Positions 8,522 through 18,163 of a stretch of 64,000 nucleotides of DNA are shown here, piece by piece (position 1 is the stretch's first letter; each line of letters begins with the position of its first letter). A model generated the notes under the pieces. It was not told the DNA's origin. It made no database searches and worked only from the letters and a program-made list of their open reading frames with translations. The DNA lies in assembly GCF_010131535.1 (NCBI RefSeq), contig NZ_WUBS01000017.1, forward strand, positions 62,001 to 126,000, in the 5' to 3' direction. A program made the translations under genes and the position numbers. Source of the DNA: Acerihabitans arboris. Its GTDB lineage: Bacteria > Pseudomonadota > Gammaproteobacteria > Enterobacterales > Enterobacteriaceae.

Positions 8522-10810
8522 ATGAACCAGAGTCTGCTTGTAACAAAACGCGACGGCAGTAAAGAAAAAATCAACCTCGATAAAATCCACCGGGTGATTG
8601 ACTGGGCGGCGGAAGGCCTGGAAAACGTCTCGGTTTCCCAGGTTGAGCTGCGTTCCCATATTCAGTTTTATGACGGCATCAAAACCGCCGATATCCATGA
8701 AACCATTATCAAGGCGGCGGCGGATCTGATTTCCCGCGATGCGCCGGACTATCAATACCTGGCCGCGCGGCTGGCGGTGTTCCACCTGCGTAAAAAAGCC
8801 TACGGCCAGTTTGAGCCGCCGAAGCTTTACGATCACGTTACCCGGCTGGTGGAAATGGGCAAATACGACCGCCATCTGCTGGAGGACTACAGCGCCGAAG
8901 AGTTTGCCGAAATGGACGGTTTTATCGACCACTGGCGGGACATGAATTTCTCCTACGCGGCGGTAAAACAGCTGGAAGGCAAATACCTGGCGCAAAACCG
9001 TGTCAGCGGCCAGATCTACGAAAGCGCGCAGTTCCTGTATATCCTGGTAGCGGCCTGCCTGTTCTCGGGCTATGACCGCGCCACCCGCCTGGATTATGTA
9101 AAGCGTTTTTACGACGCCATTTCCACCTTTAAGATCTCGCTGCCGACGCCGATTATGTCCGGCGTGCGCACCCCGACCCGTCAGTTCAGCTCGTGCGTGC
9201 TGATTGAGTGCGGCGACAGCCTGGATTCCATCAACGCCACCTCCAGCGCCATCGTTAAATACGTCTCGCAGCGCGCCGGCATCGGCATCAACGCGGGCCG
9301 TATCCGGGCGCTGGGCAGCCCGATCCGCGGCGGCGAGGCCTTCCATACCGGCTGCGTTCCCTTTTATAAGCACTTCCAGACCGCGGTGAAGTCCTGCTCG
9401 CAGGGCGGCGTGCGCGGCGGCGCGGCCACCCTGTTCTATCCGATGTGGCATCTCGAGGTGGAAAGCCTGCTGGTATTGAAAAATAACCGCGGGGTGGAAG
9501 GCAACCGCGTGCGCCATATGGATTACGGCGTGCAGATCAACAAGCTGATGTACCAGCGCCTGGTCAAGGGCGAGGACATTACCCTGTTCAGCCCGTCCGA
9601 CGTGCCGGGGCTATATGACGCTTTTTTTGCCGATCAGGAAGAGTTTGAACGCCTGTATACCCAGTATGAGCGGGACGACGGCATCCGTAAAAACCGCGTC
9701 AAGGCGGTGGATCTGTTTTCATTGATGATGCAGGAACGCGCCTCCACCGGCCGCATCTATATCCAGCATGTGGATCACTGCAATACCCACAGCCCGTTTG
9801 ATCCGGCCATTGCGCCAATCCGCCAGTCCAACCTGTGCCTGGAAATCGCCCTGCCGACCAAACCGCTGGAAGACGTCAACGACGAAAGCGGCGAAATCGC
9901 GCTATGCACCCTGTCGGCCTTTAACCTGGGCGCGCTGGACAGCCTGGACGACCTGCAGGAACTGGCGACTCTGGCGGTGCGCGCCCTCGACGCCCTGCTC
10001 GATTACCAGGATTACCCGATACCGGCCGCGCAGCGCGGCGCCATGGGCCGTCGCACCCTTGGGGTGGGCGTGATCAACTATGCGTACTACCTGGCGAAAA
10101 ACGGCGTGCGCTACTCCGACGGCAGCGCCAATAACCTGACGCACCGCACCTTTGAAGCCATCCAGTATTATCTGCTGAAGGCCTCCAACGAGCTGGCCAA
10201 AGAGCGCGGCGCCTGTCCGTGGTTTAATGAAACCACCTACGCCCAGGGCATCCTGCCGATCGATACCTATAAAAAGGATCTCGACGCCATTTGCTCCGAG
10301 CCGCTGCATTATGACTGGGAAAGCCTGCGCGCCGATATCCAGCGGCACGGCCTGCGCAACTCCACCCTGTCGGCGCTGATGCCGTCGGAGACGTCGTCGC
10401 AGATTTCCAACGCCACCAACGGCATCGAGCCGCCGCGCGGTTATGTCAGCATCAAGGCCTCCAAGGACGGCATCCTGCGCCAGGTGGTGCCGGAGTCCAA
10501 CCGGCTGAAGGACGCCTATGAGCTGTTGTGGGAAATGCCGAACAACGACGGTTACCTGCATTTGGTGGGCGTGATGCAGAAATTTGTCGACCAGTCGATT
10601 TCATCCAACACCAACTACGATCCGTCCCGTTTCCCGGCCGGTAAAGTGCCGATGAAACAGTTGCTGAAAGATTTGCTGACCGCGTATAAATTCGGCGTCA
10701 AGACGCTGTATTATCAAAATACCCGTGATGGCGCGGAAGATGCGCAGGAAGATATGCAGGCGGCAGCCGCCGGGACCGACGATTGCGAAAGCGGCGCCTG
10801 TAAGATTTAA
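8522..10810 (+). CDS. nrdA: Ribonucleotide reductase class Ia, alpha subunit
   Basis: 762 residues from ATG 8522 (MNQSLLVTKRDG), almost the length of E. coli NrdA (761). An N-terminal ATP-cone binds the allosteric effector. The catalytic cysteines are visible in FSSCVLIECGD, VDHCNTHSPF and SNLCLEIALP, and the C-terminal redox pair is in CESGACKI. It reduces ribonucleoside diphosphates to deoxyribonucleotides in the cytoplasm with NrdB. It is first in the nrdA-nrdB-yfaE operon behind the NrdR/DnaA control region. No strong Shine-Dalgarno sequence is seen; the start rests on conservation. Confidence 0.97.
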   Translation: MNQSLLVTKRDGSKEKINLDKIHRVIDWAAEGLENVSVSQVELRSHIQFYDGIKTADIHETIIKAAADLISRDAPDYQYLAARLAVFHLRKKAYGQFEPPKLYDHVTRLVEMGKYDRHLLEDYSAEEFAEMDGFIDHWRDMNFSYAAVKQLEGKYLAQNRVSGQIYESAQFLYILVAACLFSGYDRATRLDYVKRFYDAISTFKISLPTPIMSGVRTPTRQFSSCVLIECGDSLDSINATSSAIVKYVSQRAGIGINAGRIRALGSPIRGGEAFHTGCVPFYKHFQTAVKSCSQGGVRGGAATLFYPMWHLEVESLLVLKNNRGVEGNRVRHMDYGVQINKLMYQRLVKGEDITLFSPSDVPGLYDAFFADQEEFERLYTQYERDDGIRKNRVKAVDLFSLMMQERASTGRIYIQHVDHCNTHSPFDPAIAPIRQSNLCLEIALPTKPLEDVNDESGEIALCTLSAFNLGALDSLDDLQELATLAVRALDALLDYQDYPIPAAQRGAMGRRTLGVGVINYAYYLAKNGVRYSDGSANNLTHRTFEAIQYYLLKASNELAKERGACPWFNETTYAQGILPIDTYKKDLDAICSEPLHYDWESLRADIQRHGLRNSTLSALMPSETSSQISNATNGIEPPRGYVSIKASKDGILRQVVPESNRLKDAYELLWEMPNNDGYLHLVGVMQKFVDQSISSNTNYDPSRFPAGKVPMKQLLKDLLTAYKFGVKTLYYQNTRDGAEDAQEDMQAAAAGTDDCESGACKI

Positions 10811-10819
10811 CACTGGCCG

Positions 10820-10841
10820 CGGGCGGCGCTGATGCCGCCCG
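10820..10841 (+). other. Hairpin in the nrdA-nrdB gap
   Basis: Perfect 8-bp stem CGGGCGGC / GCCGCCCG with loop GCTGAT, centred in the 49-bp gap. There is no T-run. It could stabilise the upstream message or adjust the NrdA:NrdB ratio (inference). Confidence 0.6.
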
Positions 10842-10859
10842 TGGGTAACGGGAGAGACC

Positions 10860-11990
10860 ATGGCCTATACCACATTTTCACAGCATAAAAATAACCAGTT
10901 GCTAGAGCCGATGTTCTTCGGCCAGAACGTCAACGTGGCGCGTTTCGACCAGCAAAAATACGATATCTTCGAAAAGCTGATCGAAAAACAGCTGTCTTTC
11001 TTCTGGCGGCCGGAAGAAGTGGACGTGTCGCGCGACCGTATCGATTTCCAGGCGCTGCCGGAGCATGAAAAGCATATTTTCCTCAGCAACCTGAAATACC
11101 AGACCCTGCTCGATTCCATCCAGGGCCGCAGCCCCAACGTCGCGCTGCTGCCGCTGATCTCAATCCCCGAGCTGGAAACCTGGGTGGAAACCTGGGCTTT
11201 TTCGGAAACCATTCATTCGCGTTCCTATACCCATATCATCCGCAATATCGTCAACGACCCGTCGCTGGTGTTCGACGATATCGTCACCAACGAGGAAATC
11301 CTCAAGCGGGCCAAGGATATCTCAGGGTATTACGACGACCTGATCGAAATGACCAGCTATTACCACCTGCTGGGCGTCGGCACCCATCAGGTCAACGGCC
11401 GGGAAGTGACGGTTAACCTGCGTGAGCTGAAGAAAAAGCTGTATCTGTGCCTGATGAGCGTCAACGCGCTGGAAGCCGTGCGTTTTTACGTCAGCTTTGC
11501 CTGCTCCTTTGCGTTTGCCGAGCGCGAGCTGATGGAGGGCAACGCCAAGATTATACGCCTGATCGCCCGCGACGAGGCCCTGCACCTGACCGGCACCCAG
11601 CATATGCTGAACCTGCTGCGCTCCGGCGAGGACGACCCGGAAATGGCCGAGATCGCCAAAGAATGCCAACAGGATTGTTACGACCTGTTTGTGCTGGCGG
11701 CGGAGCAGGAAAAAGAGTGGGCCAGCTATCTGTTCCGCGACGGCTCGATGATCGGTTTGAACAAAGATATCCTGTGCCAGTATGTGGATTACATTACCAA
11801 TATCCGCATGCAGGCGGTGGGCCTGGACCTGCCGTTTGCCACCCGCTCCAACCCCATTCCCTGGATCAACACCTGGCTGGTGTCCGACAATGTGCAGGTG
11901 GCTCCGCAGGAAGTGGAGGTCAGTTCCTATCTGGTCGGCCAGATTGACTCCGAGGTCAACGCCGACGATCTCAGCGGCTTTCAGCTGTAG
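10860..11990 (+). CDS. nrdB: Ribonucleotide reductase class Ia, beta subunit
   Basis: 376 residues, the usual size. The di-iron ligands and radical site are visible: Asp85 in LLDSIQGR, Glu116 and His119 in [13 protein letters not shown], and the radical-bearing Tyr123 (Tyr122 in E. coli numbering without Met). The later ligand block is in [11 protein letters not shown]. NrdB houses the diferric-tyrosyl radical used by NrdA. A GGGAGAG ribosome-binding site precedes the ATG. It is followed after 6 bp by yfaE, whose ferredoxin maintains this cofactor. Confidence 0.98.
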   Translation: MAYTTFSQHKNNQLLEPMFFGQNVNVARFDQQKYDIFEKLIEKQLSFFWRPEEVDVSRDRIDFQALPEHEKHIFLSNLKYQTLLDSIQGRSPNVALLPLISIPELETWVETWAFSETIHSRSYTHIIRNIVNDPSLVFDDIVTNEEILKRAKDISGYYDDLIEMTSYYHLLGVGTHQVNGREVTVNLRELKKKLYLCLMSVNALEAVRFYVSFACSFAFAERELMEGNAKIIRLIARDEALHLTGTQHMLNLLRSGEDDPEMAEIAKECQQDCYDLFVLAAEQEKEWASYLFRDGSMIGLNKDILCQYVDYITNIRMQAVGLDLPFATRSNPIPWINTWLVSDNVQVAPQEVEVSSYLVGQIDSEVNADDLSGFQL

Positions 11991-11996
11991 GCCATT

Positions 11997-12257
11997 ATGT
12001 CCCTGCCCATTATCAGCCTGCGTCTTAACGGGGCGCGGCTGGCCTGCGACGGGGCCCACCGTTCGCTGCTGGACGCGCTGGAAGCCCATCAGGTGGCGGT
12101 GGAGTTTCAGTGCCGCTCGGGTTATTGCGGCGCCTGCCGCCTGCGCCTGCTCAGGGGACAGGTTAAATACCAGCAGGCGCCGCTGGCGCTGATCCAGCCC
12201 GGCGAAATCCTGCCCTGCTGCTGCCTGCCGGTGGCGGATATCGAGCTGGAGCTTTGA
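11997..12257 (+). CDS. yfaE: 2Fe-2S ferredoxin YfaE, NrdB cofactor maintenance
   Basis: 86 residues forming one plant-type [2Fe-2S] ferredoxin domain. Ligands are Cys39, Cys44 and Cys47 in CRSGYCGAC, with the fourth in the PCCC cluster at 73-76. In E. coli YfaE delivers electrons that rebuild the diferric-tyrosyl radical of NrdB. The start is 6 bp after nrdB, so co-translation is likely. Confidence 0.95.
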   Translation: MSLPIISLRLNGARLACDGAHRSLLDALEAHQVAVEFQCRSGYCGACRLRLLRGQVKYQQAPLALIQPGEILPCCCLPVADIELEL

Positions 12258-12378
12258 ACGGGGCTGAACAGCCATCCTATTATTTAGCATTAACTTATAA
12301 CCTTTTGGCCTTTCCCTCCCGCGCGGCGCTGGTTATGCTGCGCCTTATCTTTTTACTTCACTAATAAGCAAGCTATCC

Positions 12379-13875
12379 ATGTCCCAACTCCTGAGTCACG
12401 CCCACGTCGCCACCCCGGACGCCGATATGCCGTCGGCAGGCGATCCGATCTTTATCAACAGCGCCGCCGACATCTCCAGCCTGGTCAACGCCGGCACCCA
12501 ACGGCGTAATCATGCCGGCATTATTATCGGCATTGCTCTGGGAGGTGTTTTCCTCGACGCTTACGATCTGGGGGCGCTGGCATTTGGGGTAAAGGATATT
12601 ACCCGTGAGTTTAACCTGACGCCCGCCGGCACCGGCATGGTGGCCTCGGCCATTACCTTCGGGGCGATCGTCGGCGCGTTTTTCGGCGGTTACCTGACCG
12701 ATAAAATCGGCCGCTACCGGGTCTTTATGGCGGATATGTTCTTTTTTGTCATCGCCGCGCTGGCCTGCGCCTTTGCGCCCAACGAGTGGGTGCTGGCCGG
12801 GGCGCGTTTTGTCATGGGGCTGGGGGTAGGCATTGATTTGCCGGTGGCGATGGCCTTCCTGGCCGAGTTTTCCCGTTTGCAGGGCCGGGGCAATAAAGCG
12901 GCCAGTATCGCCATGTGGTGCCCCACCTGGTATGCCGCCATTAGCGTGTCGTATCTGCTGGTGTTGCTGTTGTACGGAGTGCTGCCCGCGGGGTATACCG
13001 ATTGGCTGTGGCGCCTGATCCTGGGTTTCGGCGCGGTGCCGGCGCTGTTTATCATCGCCATTCGCAGTAAATATATGAGCGAGTCGCCGGTCTGGGCGGC
13101 CAACCAGGGCGATCTGGCCGGCGCGGCGCGTATCCTCAGGCGTTCCTACGGTATTAACGCCCAGGTGGCGGCGGACGCCGGGAAGGGCCTTCCCGCCGCG
13201 CCGCCGCGCCGCGCCCGCTGGAGCAACTATGGTCAGCTGCTCAAGGGCATTTACCTTAAGCGCACCGTATTGGCGACCCTCATCGCCGTGGCGTCGTCCT
13301 TTGCCTATAACGCCGTGGCCTTCGGCCTGCCGGTCATCATCAGCAGTTTCCTGGCGCAGTCCATGCTGACCACCATCCTGGCGTCGCTGGCGCTGAACCT
13401 GCTGTTTGCGTTTGTCGGCGGGCTGATTGCGGTGCGTTGGGTGCCGCGGTTCGGCGCGTGGAATATGACGGTGCTGGGTTATGCGTTTCAACTGGTGGCG
13501 CTGGTGGGCCTGGCGCTGATCGGCCGGCCGGCGGATGGGATGCACGCGGGACTGGCTATCGGCATGTTGGCGTTGTTTTTGTTCGGCCAGGGCATCGGAC
13601 CGGGTTCGCACAGCATGACCTTTGCGTCGTTAAGCTATCCGACCTCGCTGCGCGGCGTCGGGGTAGGTTTTAACCAGACGCTGATGCGGGCCAGCTCCAC
13701 CGCGTCGCTGTTCTTATTCCCGGTATTGGCGGCATTGCTGAATACCGGCGTGTTCTGGGTGATTGCCATTGCGCCGCTGGCCGGGCTGGCGGCGCTGTTG
13801 ACGATACGCTGGGAACCGTCGGGTTATGATGTGGATGCCGAGGATTTTGTAACGGCGCCGGCGCACTCGGCGTAA
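12379..13875 (+). CDS. MFS transporter, metabolite:H+ symporter type
   Basis: 498 residues with about 12 hydrophobic segments and an N-terminal cytoplasmic extension of ~45 residues. The loop 2-3 signature is GGYLTDKIGRYR, and FVMGLGVGIDLPVAMAFLAEF resembles the sugar/aromatic-acid symporter branch of the MFS (YaaU- or PcaK-like). The C-terminus (TIRWEPSGYDVDAEDF) is hydrophilic. The substrate cannot be read from the sequence. It occupies the place where E. coli carries glpQT and glpABC between yfaE and yfaY, so it is probably a lineage-specific insertion or replacement. It has its own 121-bp upstream gap. Confidence 0.85.
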   Translation: MSQLLSHAHVATPDADMPSAGDPIFINSAADISSLVNAGTQRRNHAGIIIGIALGGVFLDAYDLGALAFGVKDITREFNLTPAGTGMVASAITFGAIVGAFFGGYLTDKIGRYRVFMADMFFFVIAALACAFAPNEWVLAGARFVMGLGVGIDLPVAMAFLAEFSRLQGRGNKAASIAMWCPTWYAAISVSYLLVLLLYGVLPAGYTDWLWRLILGFGAVPALFIIAIRSKYMSESPVWAANQGDLAGAARILRRSYGINAQVAADAGKGLPAAPPRRARWSNYGQLLKGIYLKRTVLATLIAVASSFAYNAVAFGLPVIISSFLAQSMLTTILASLALNLLFAFVGGLIAVRWVPRFGAWNMTVLGYAFQLVALVGLALIGRPADGMHAGLAIGMLALFLFGQGIGPGSHSMTFASLSYPTSLRGVGVGFNQTLMRASSTASLFLFPVLAALLNTGVFWVIAIAPLAGLAALLTIRWEPSGYDVDAEDFVTAPAHSA

Positions 13876-13892
13876 TAACCGTTCATCGGGAA

Positions 13893-13926
13893 GTAATGCC
13901 GGTCAGTTGAAACTCTCCGGCATTAC
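13893..13926 (+). terminator. Hairpin after the MFS gene
   Basis: Perfect 10-bp inverted repeat GTAATGCCGG / CCGGCATTAC with a 14-base loop, 17 bp past the stop. It is not followed by a T-run, so it may be only a 3'-end stabiliser. Confidence 0.45.
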
Positions 13927-14069
13927 CCAGCCGGGCGGTTGCTATTGTTTCGTCACCGGGGTTGTCAGAACAAACGTCACAAGCACAGTGCGGCAATTAG
14001 CACGCCCTTCCCTGGGTCTCCCCACGTTCTTTTTCATACATGGTTGTTTCCACCTGTGGCGATGACAGT

Positions 14070-14095
14070 AATTGTAGATTTTATAATCTACAATT
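14070..14095. promoter_or_regulatory. Perfect 26-bp palindrome, operator-like
   Basis: Arms AATTGTAGATT (14070-14080) and AATCTACAATT (14085-14095) are perfect 11-bp inverted repeats around TTAT. Size, A+T content and symmetry fit a binding site for a dimeric repressor. On the minus strand it lies 28 bases before the ATG of a 14-codon remnant frame. The cognate regulator is unknown. Confidence 0.5.
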
Positions 14096-14317
14096 GTCGG
14101 TCAGGTTAGGCCAAGACGTTAAAATTGAGAGTTAACCGGCGCAAGTAAGGGCTGGGCATTGTCTGGATTGGCCATGGCGATACAACCGGGATAAAGCCAT
14201 CAGTACCGGCAAGCAGGCGCCCAAACTCTGCGGCCGGTCGAAAAAACGCGCCAAAACATTGCCAGCAAACTCAGGCCTCCGGGGCCTGCTGTTCATCTCA
14301 ATTACCGCCCCCAGCGC

Positions 14318-15616
14318 TTACGCCAGGGTGGCGGCGACGCGTATCCAGCCGTGCTCGCCGTAGACCGGCCAGCCGTTCAGCCAGCGCCTGAGCATATTCA
14401 ACGCCATCAGCGAGACCATTTCCTGGCGGGTTTTCAGGCCATGGCGCTGGATGCTGACGGCAAACACCAGGGTCTGGGCATAATCGCCGTCCGGCGTATG
14501 CAGCGCCAGGCTCAGGGTATCCTGGTCCATATTGCCCACCACCAGCGCCAGCCCGGCGCCGTGCCGCGCCGCCAGCCCCTGCGCCTGCCGGGCCAGCTGT
14601 CGCAGGACCGACGGACCACCGTCGGCCGTGGCCGTATCCGCGGCGAAAGGGTGTGCGGGGAACGCGCCGCCATCGGCAGAACCGGCGGAAGGGTTTAGCT
14701 CAGGCCGGGCGCCGGGCGCGTCTAACCATTCGCCGCCCGCCACCGGCATTCCCGCGCTCTGGCATTGCCAGGTCAGCAGGCCGGCGGTAAACCGCTCGCC
14801 GATGGCCAGGGTCAGCGGCCGCTGCAGCAGGCGCTGCGCCAGTTGGGTCGGCAGATCGTCGGTACCTTCAAAAATGGCGCTTTCGCCGGCCACCGCGCGC
14901 ACTTTTTGCCAGGCCAGTTCCATGGCCTCACGCTCGTGGGCCGGGCCGGTGAGTTTTAATTCAATGATGGGCATGGAGGAACGATAGCCCAGCACCACGT
15001 CTTCCGGCAGCGTCATGTCGTCCAACTGGCTCGCCAGTTCGCTTTCGGCGCGGCCGAAGGTGGTCAGGCGCAGGCAGAGCGGCGGATCCGGCAGATCAAA
15101 GCGCTCGCGCAGGCGCGGCACGATTTGCTGCTCGACCATCACCTTGAATTCCGACGGCACGCCGGGGGTAAAAAACATCAGGCAGCGGTTGAGCTGCAGG
15201 GCAAATCCGCAGGCGGTGCCCACCGGATTATCGATCATCTCGGCGTTGGCGGGGATTTGCGCCTGTTTACGGTTGCTCGGCGCCATCACCCGGCCGCGCT
15301 CGGCAAAAAACGCTTCGATTTTCGCCAGCCACTCGGGGTGCTCGATCAGCTCCTCGCCGGCGGCGGTGGCGGCGGCCAGCGCGCTGAGATCGTCGCTGGT
15401 CGGCCCCAGGCCGCCGTTGACGATCATGACATCGGCGCGCAGGCTGCGTTCGGTCAAGGCCGCCACCAGGGCGGAGAGATTATCGCCCACGGTCATGCGC
15501 GCACTCATCGGCAGGCCCTGCTCAAACAAATAGTTCGCCAGCCAGGCCGCATTGGTATCGAGAATCTGTCCATGCAGCACTTCGTCGCCGGTGCACAGCA
15601 TTTCTACCCTAAGCAT
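14318..15616 (-). CDS. yfaY: CinA-like protein YfaY
   Basis: 432 residues (E. coli YfaY about 400). The N-terminal ~250 residues are a MoCF-biosynthesis/COG1058-type domain with TGDEVLHGQILDTN, NGGLGPTSDDLSA and FTPGVPSEF. The C-terminal part is a degenerate CinA amidase-like domain. Between them is a Gly/Ala/Pro-rich stretch (about residues 296-340) that looks inserted relative to E. coli. Family members act in nicotinamide-nucleotide salvage, but YfaY-type proteins lack a firm role. The start is supported by AGGAGAG. It lies 64 bp from menE in the same direction. Confidence 0.9.
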   Translation of the reverse strand: MLRVEMLCTGDEVLHGQILDTNAAWLANYLFEQGLPMSARMTVGDNLSALVAALTERSLRADVMIVNGGLGPTSDDLSALAAATAAGEELIEHPEWLAKIEAFFAERGRVMAPSNRKQAQIPANAEMIDNPVGTACGFALQLNRCLMFFTPGVPSEFKVMVEQQIVPRLRERFDLPDPPLCLRLTTFGRAESELASQLDDMTLPEDVVLGYRSSMPIIELKLTGPAHEREAMELAWQKVRAVAGESAIFEGTDDLPTQLAQRLLQRPLTLAIGERFTAGLLTWQCQSAGMPVAGGEWLDAPGARPELNPSAGSADGGAFPAHPFAADTATADGGPSVLRQLARQAQGLAARHGAGLALVVGNMDQDTLSLALHTPDGDYAQTLVFAVSIQRHGLKTRQEMVSLMALNMLRRWLNGWPVYGEHGWIRVAATLA

Positions 15617-15680
15617 GCTTCTCTCCTATCATCTTCATACCGTCACTTTAGAAAGCCGGACCGACAAACACAACCTTTCT

Positions 15681-17072
15681 TTAAGGATTTGATGCGAATT
15701 GCGCCTGCGCCAGGCGGGTAAGCTGGCTGCGCACGATTTTTATGCCGCCGGCGGTCAACAGATCCGGAATGACATGGAATAGGGAAAGATAGGCGACCGG
15801 GCGTTGCCACGGCGCCAGCTGCGGCTCCAGCCAGGCGCGCAGCTCGGTAAACGACGCGTCGGCCTCCAGCACCGCCACCGGCCGCTGGCCGAATTCCTCG
15901 TCTTCCACCGGCACCACATAGGACTGCCGCACGGCGGGATGTTTCGCCAGGATGCGTTCGATGTCCTCCGGCTGCACCCCTTCCCCGCCGCAGAAAAATA
16001 CGTTATCCAGCCGCCCGTTGATATGCAGTTCGCCGTCGACAAACCGGCCGCCGTCGCGGGTATGAAACCAGCCGTCGCCGTCGGCGAGCGGCACCAGCCG
16101 CCCCTGCTGCCAGTAGCCCGACGCCATGCCGCCGCCGCGCAGCCACACCTCGCCGTCCACCAGCCGCACTTCGCGACCGGCCAGGGGCAGACCGACGCCG
16201 GATGAGGCATCGGCGCGCTTGGCGCACACGGTGGAGGCAAACTCCGTCAGGCCGTAGCCGCACCAGCAGCGCACGCCGAGCGCTTCCGCCCGCTGGGTCA
16301 GCTCAAGGGGGATCATGGCGCCGCCCAACAGCACATCGCGCAGGCTAAGCCGCTCGGGATCGCCCTGCAGCAGACGCCACAGCTGGGTCGGCACCAGCGA
16401 GGCGTGGGTGCATCCGGCCAGCGCCTGTTCAAGCCGCAGGTCCTGCGCCAGGGCCAGGGTGGCCCCCACCGCCAGCCAGCGCCAAACGATACCCTGCCCG
16501 GAGACATGATAGAGCGGCAGCGACAGCAGCCAGCCGTGACGGCGCTGGAAATCCATCAACCGGATCACCCCCCGGGCGCTGGCCAGGTGCGCGGCAAACG
16601 TATGGGCCGCCGCCTTGGGCAGGCCGCTGGACCCGGAGGTCAGGGTCAGGGTCGCCAGCCGGTTGACCTGCCACGGTGGGATGGCGGCGGCGGCCGAGGA
16701 GATATCGGCGACGCTTAAAGGCGTAATCGCCCCCGGCCAGGACACATCCCGCGCGCACCAGCCAAACTCGATATTCAGCGTGGGCAGGCGCTCCGCCAGC
16801 AGCTCCGCCGGTAAGTGCGGATTCAACGGCAGCGCGCGCGCGCCGCATTGCAGCGCGGCCAGGTACGCCAGCAGCAGTTCCAGGCTGTTTTTACCGCGCA
16901 GCGCCACGCCGCTGCCCACCGTAACGCCCGCCCGCTGCCAGGCGGCGGCCAGTTGGTCGATACGCGACGCCAGGCTGCGCCAGCTCCAGTCGACGTCATC
17001 GACGCGCAGGGCGATACTGTGCGGTGTCTGCTGCGCCCAATGGTGCCAGGGCCAGGTAGCGAAAGTTATCAT
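15681..17072 (-). CDS. menE: o-Succinylbenzoate-CoA ligase MenE
   Basis: 463 residues, an acyl-adenylate-forming enzyme. Motifs: LTSGSSGLPKAAAHT (P-loop-like AMP-binding), GYGLTEFAST, GRLDNVFFCGGEGVQPEDIE (hinge) and the C-terminal GGIKIVR with the catalytic Lys. It activates o-succinylbenzoate to its CoA ester in menaquinone synthesis. It is last in menF-D-H-B-C-E, 59 bp after menC. Confidence 0.95.
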   Translation of the reverse strand: MITFATWPWHHWAQQTPHSIALRVDDVDWSWRSLASRIDQLAAAWQRAGVTVGSGVALRGKNSLELLLAYLAALQCGARALPLNPHLPAELLAERLPTLNIEFGWCARDVSWPGAITPLSVADISSAAAAIPPWQVNRLATLTLTSGSSGLPKAAAHTFAAHLASARGVIRLMDFQRRHGWLLSLPLYHVSGQGIVWRWLAVGATLALAQDLRLEQALAGCTHASLVPTQLWRLLQGDPERLSLRDVLLGGAMIPLELTQRAEALGVRCWCGYGLTEFASTVCAKRADASSGVGLPLAGREVRLVDGEVWLRGGGMASGYWQQGRLVPLADGDGWFHTRDGGRFVDGELHINGRLDNVFFCGGEGVQPEDIERILAKHPAVRQSYVVPVEDEEFGQRPVAVLEADASFTELRAWLEPQLAPWQRPVAYLSLFHVIPDLLTAGGIKIVRSQLTRLAQAQFASNP

Positions 17073-17131
17073 CGTTGCATCTTCATGTTAGCCACCCGGT
17101 TTTAATCGTCCCTGGCCCGCAGCAGGCGGCC

Positions 17132-18163
17132 TCAGGACAAACGGGCAACCGGCTCCAGTAAAGTTTGGAATAATTCCCCGTGGGTTGATAACGGCAGCGG
17201 GCTGCCCGGCCAGGGGCGGATAAGCTGCGAGCGCATCAGCGATAGGGTATCCAGTCCCGGCTGGACCCCGGGCGTCAGCCAGGCGGCCAGGCGTGAAAGC
17301 TGCGTCAGGCCCAGGCTGGACTCAATGGCCGAACTGATCACCGCAACCAGGCCCGCCCGGTGCGCCTGTTCCACCAGCGCGCGGCAGTGCGACAGGCCGC
17401 CGGTGAGCATGGGTTTAATGACCACCGCCGCCAGGCCCGGCCGGGCCTGGATGCTTAACCCCGCATCGCGCAGGCTTTCGTCCCAGGCAATGGCGATGCC
17501 GGTATCATGGGCAAAGGCCAGGGATTGCCCGGGAGTAGCGCAAGGCTCCTCGAGGAAATCGATACGGGCAACGTGGGCCGGGTCGAGATAACGGGCAAAT
17601 CCGGCGGCCTTGGCCGGGGTCCAGCTGCGGTTGGCATCCAGCCGCAAATGCAGATCCGGCACCGCGTCCAGCAGCAGGTTGACCGTTACGCTGTCGCGAA
17701 TCGCTTCATACATGCCGACCTTGACCTTGGCGATTTTCCTGCCCGGCAGCGCCGCCAACAGCGGGATCAGCCCATCCGGATCGCCGGTGCACAGCGGTAC
17801 GGTCTGATATGGCGCCGCATCGGGCAGCGATTGATCCAGTTCGGCCAGGGCCATGCTGATGCCGAAGGCCGCCGACGGCGGCGCCGGCGGGACCGCCGCG
17901 CCGGCGGCAAAAACCAATCCCGGCCCGTCCGCCAGCGGATCTTCGCCGTTTACCCAGCGCCGCAGTATCTCAAGCGCCGATGCGCCCGCCTCAGCCAGGG
18001 TCTCGCGGCTGAAACCGGGCAGCGGCGCAATTTCGCCCTCGCCCTGGCGGCCGTCGCGCTCCAGGCGCACCACCAGGCCGTCGCGGCTTTTCAGGCGCTG
18101 GTTGCGCAGCACCACGCCGGCTTCCATCGGCAGGCTGTAATGATAGAGCGTTGCGCGGCGCAT
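17132..18163 (-). CDS. menC: o-Succinylbenzoate synthase MenC
   Basis: 343 residues, an enolase-superfamily protein slightly longer than E. coli MenC (320). Visible catalytic elements are AKVKVG with the base Lys148, metal ligands in LRLDANR and FLEEP, WDESL, and the second Lys in VVIKPML. It dehydrates SHCHC to o-succinylbenzoate. A short Ala/Pro-rich loop (about 82-98) accounts for much of the extra length. Its ATG shares one base with the menB stop (TGATG), so translation is coupled. Confidence 0.95.
   Translation of the reverse strand: MRRATLYHYSLPMEAGVVLRNQRLKSRDGLVVRLERDGRQGEGEIAPLPGFSRETLAEAGASALEILRRWVNGEDPLADGPGLVFAAGAAVPPAPPSAAFGISMALAELDQSLPDAAPYQTVPLCTGDPDGLIPLLAALPGRKIAKVKVGMYEAIRDSVTVNLLLDAVPDLHLRLDANRSWTPAKAAGFARYLDPAHVARIDFLEEPCATPGQSLAFAHDTGIAIAWDESLRDAGLSIQARPGLAAVVIKPMLTGGLSHCRALVEQAHRAGLVAVISSAIESSLGLTQLSRLAAWLTPGVQPGLDTLSLMRSQLIRPWPGSPLPLSTHGELFQTLLEPVARLS

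Larger units (their letters stand above)
13876..14317. other. 442-bp gap between the MFS gene and yfaY
   Basis: No credible complete gene is present. The gap contains a 10-bp hairpin just after the MFS stop, a 26-bp palindrome at 14070-14095, and on the minus strand a 14-codon open frame (14041 to 13997, starting MYEKERGE) with an AGGTGG ribosome-binding site, 28 bases from the palindrome. A small hairpin CAGGCC/GGCCTG lies at 14272-14288. Together these look like the decayed start of a removed gene (inference). Confidence 0.6.

Noticed and set aside
12373-13611. 412-codon minus-strand frame opposite the MFS gene
   Set aside because: Shadow frame; the plus strand encodes clear membrane helices and MFS signatures.
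14096-14317. Possible transposase or integrase remnant
   Set aside because: Short open stretches in this gap were read in several frames, but no transposase motif or terminal inverted repeats could be recognised.
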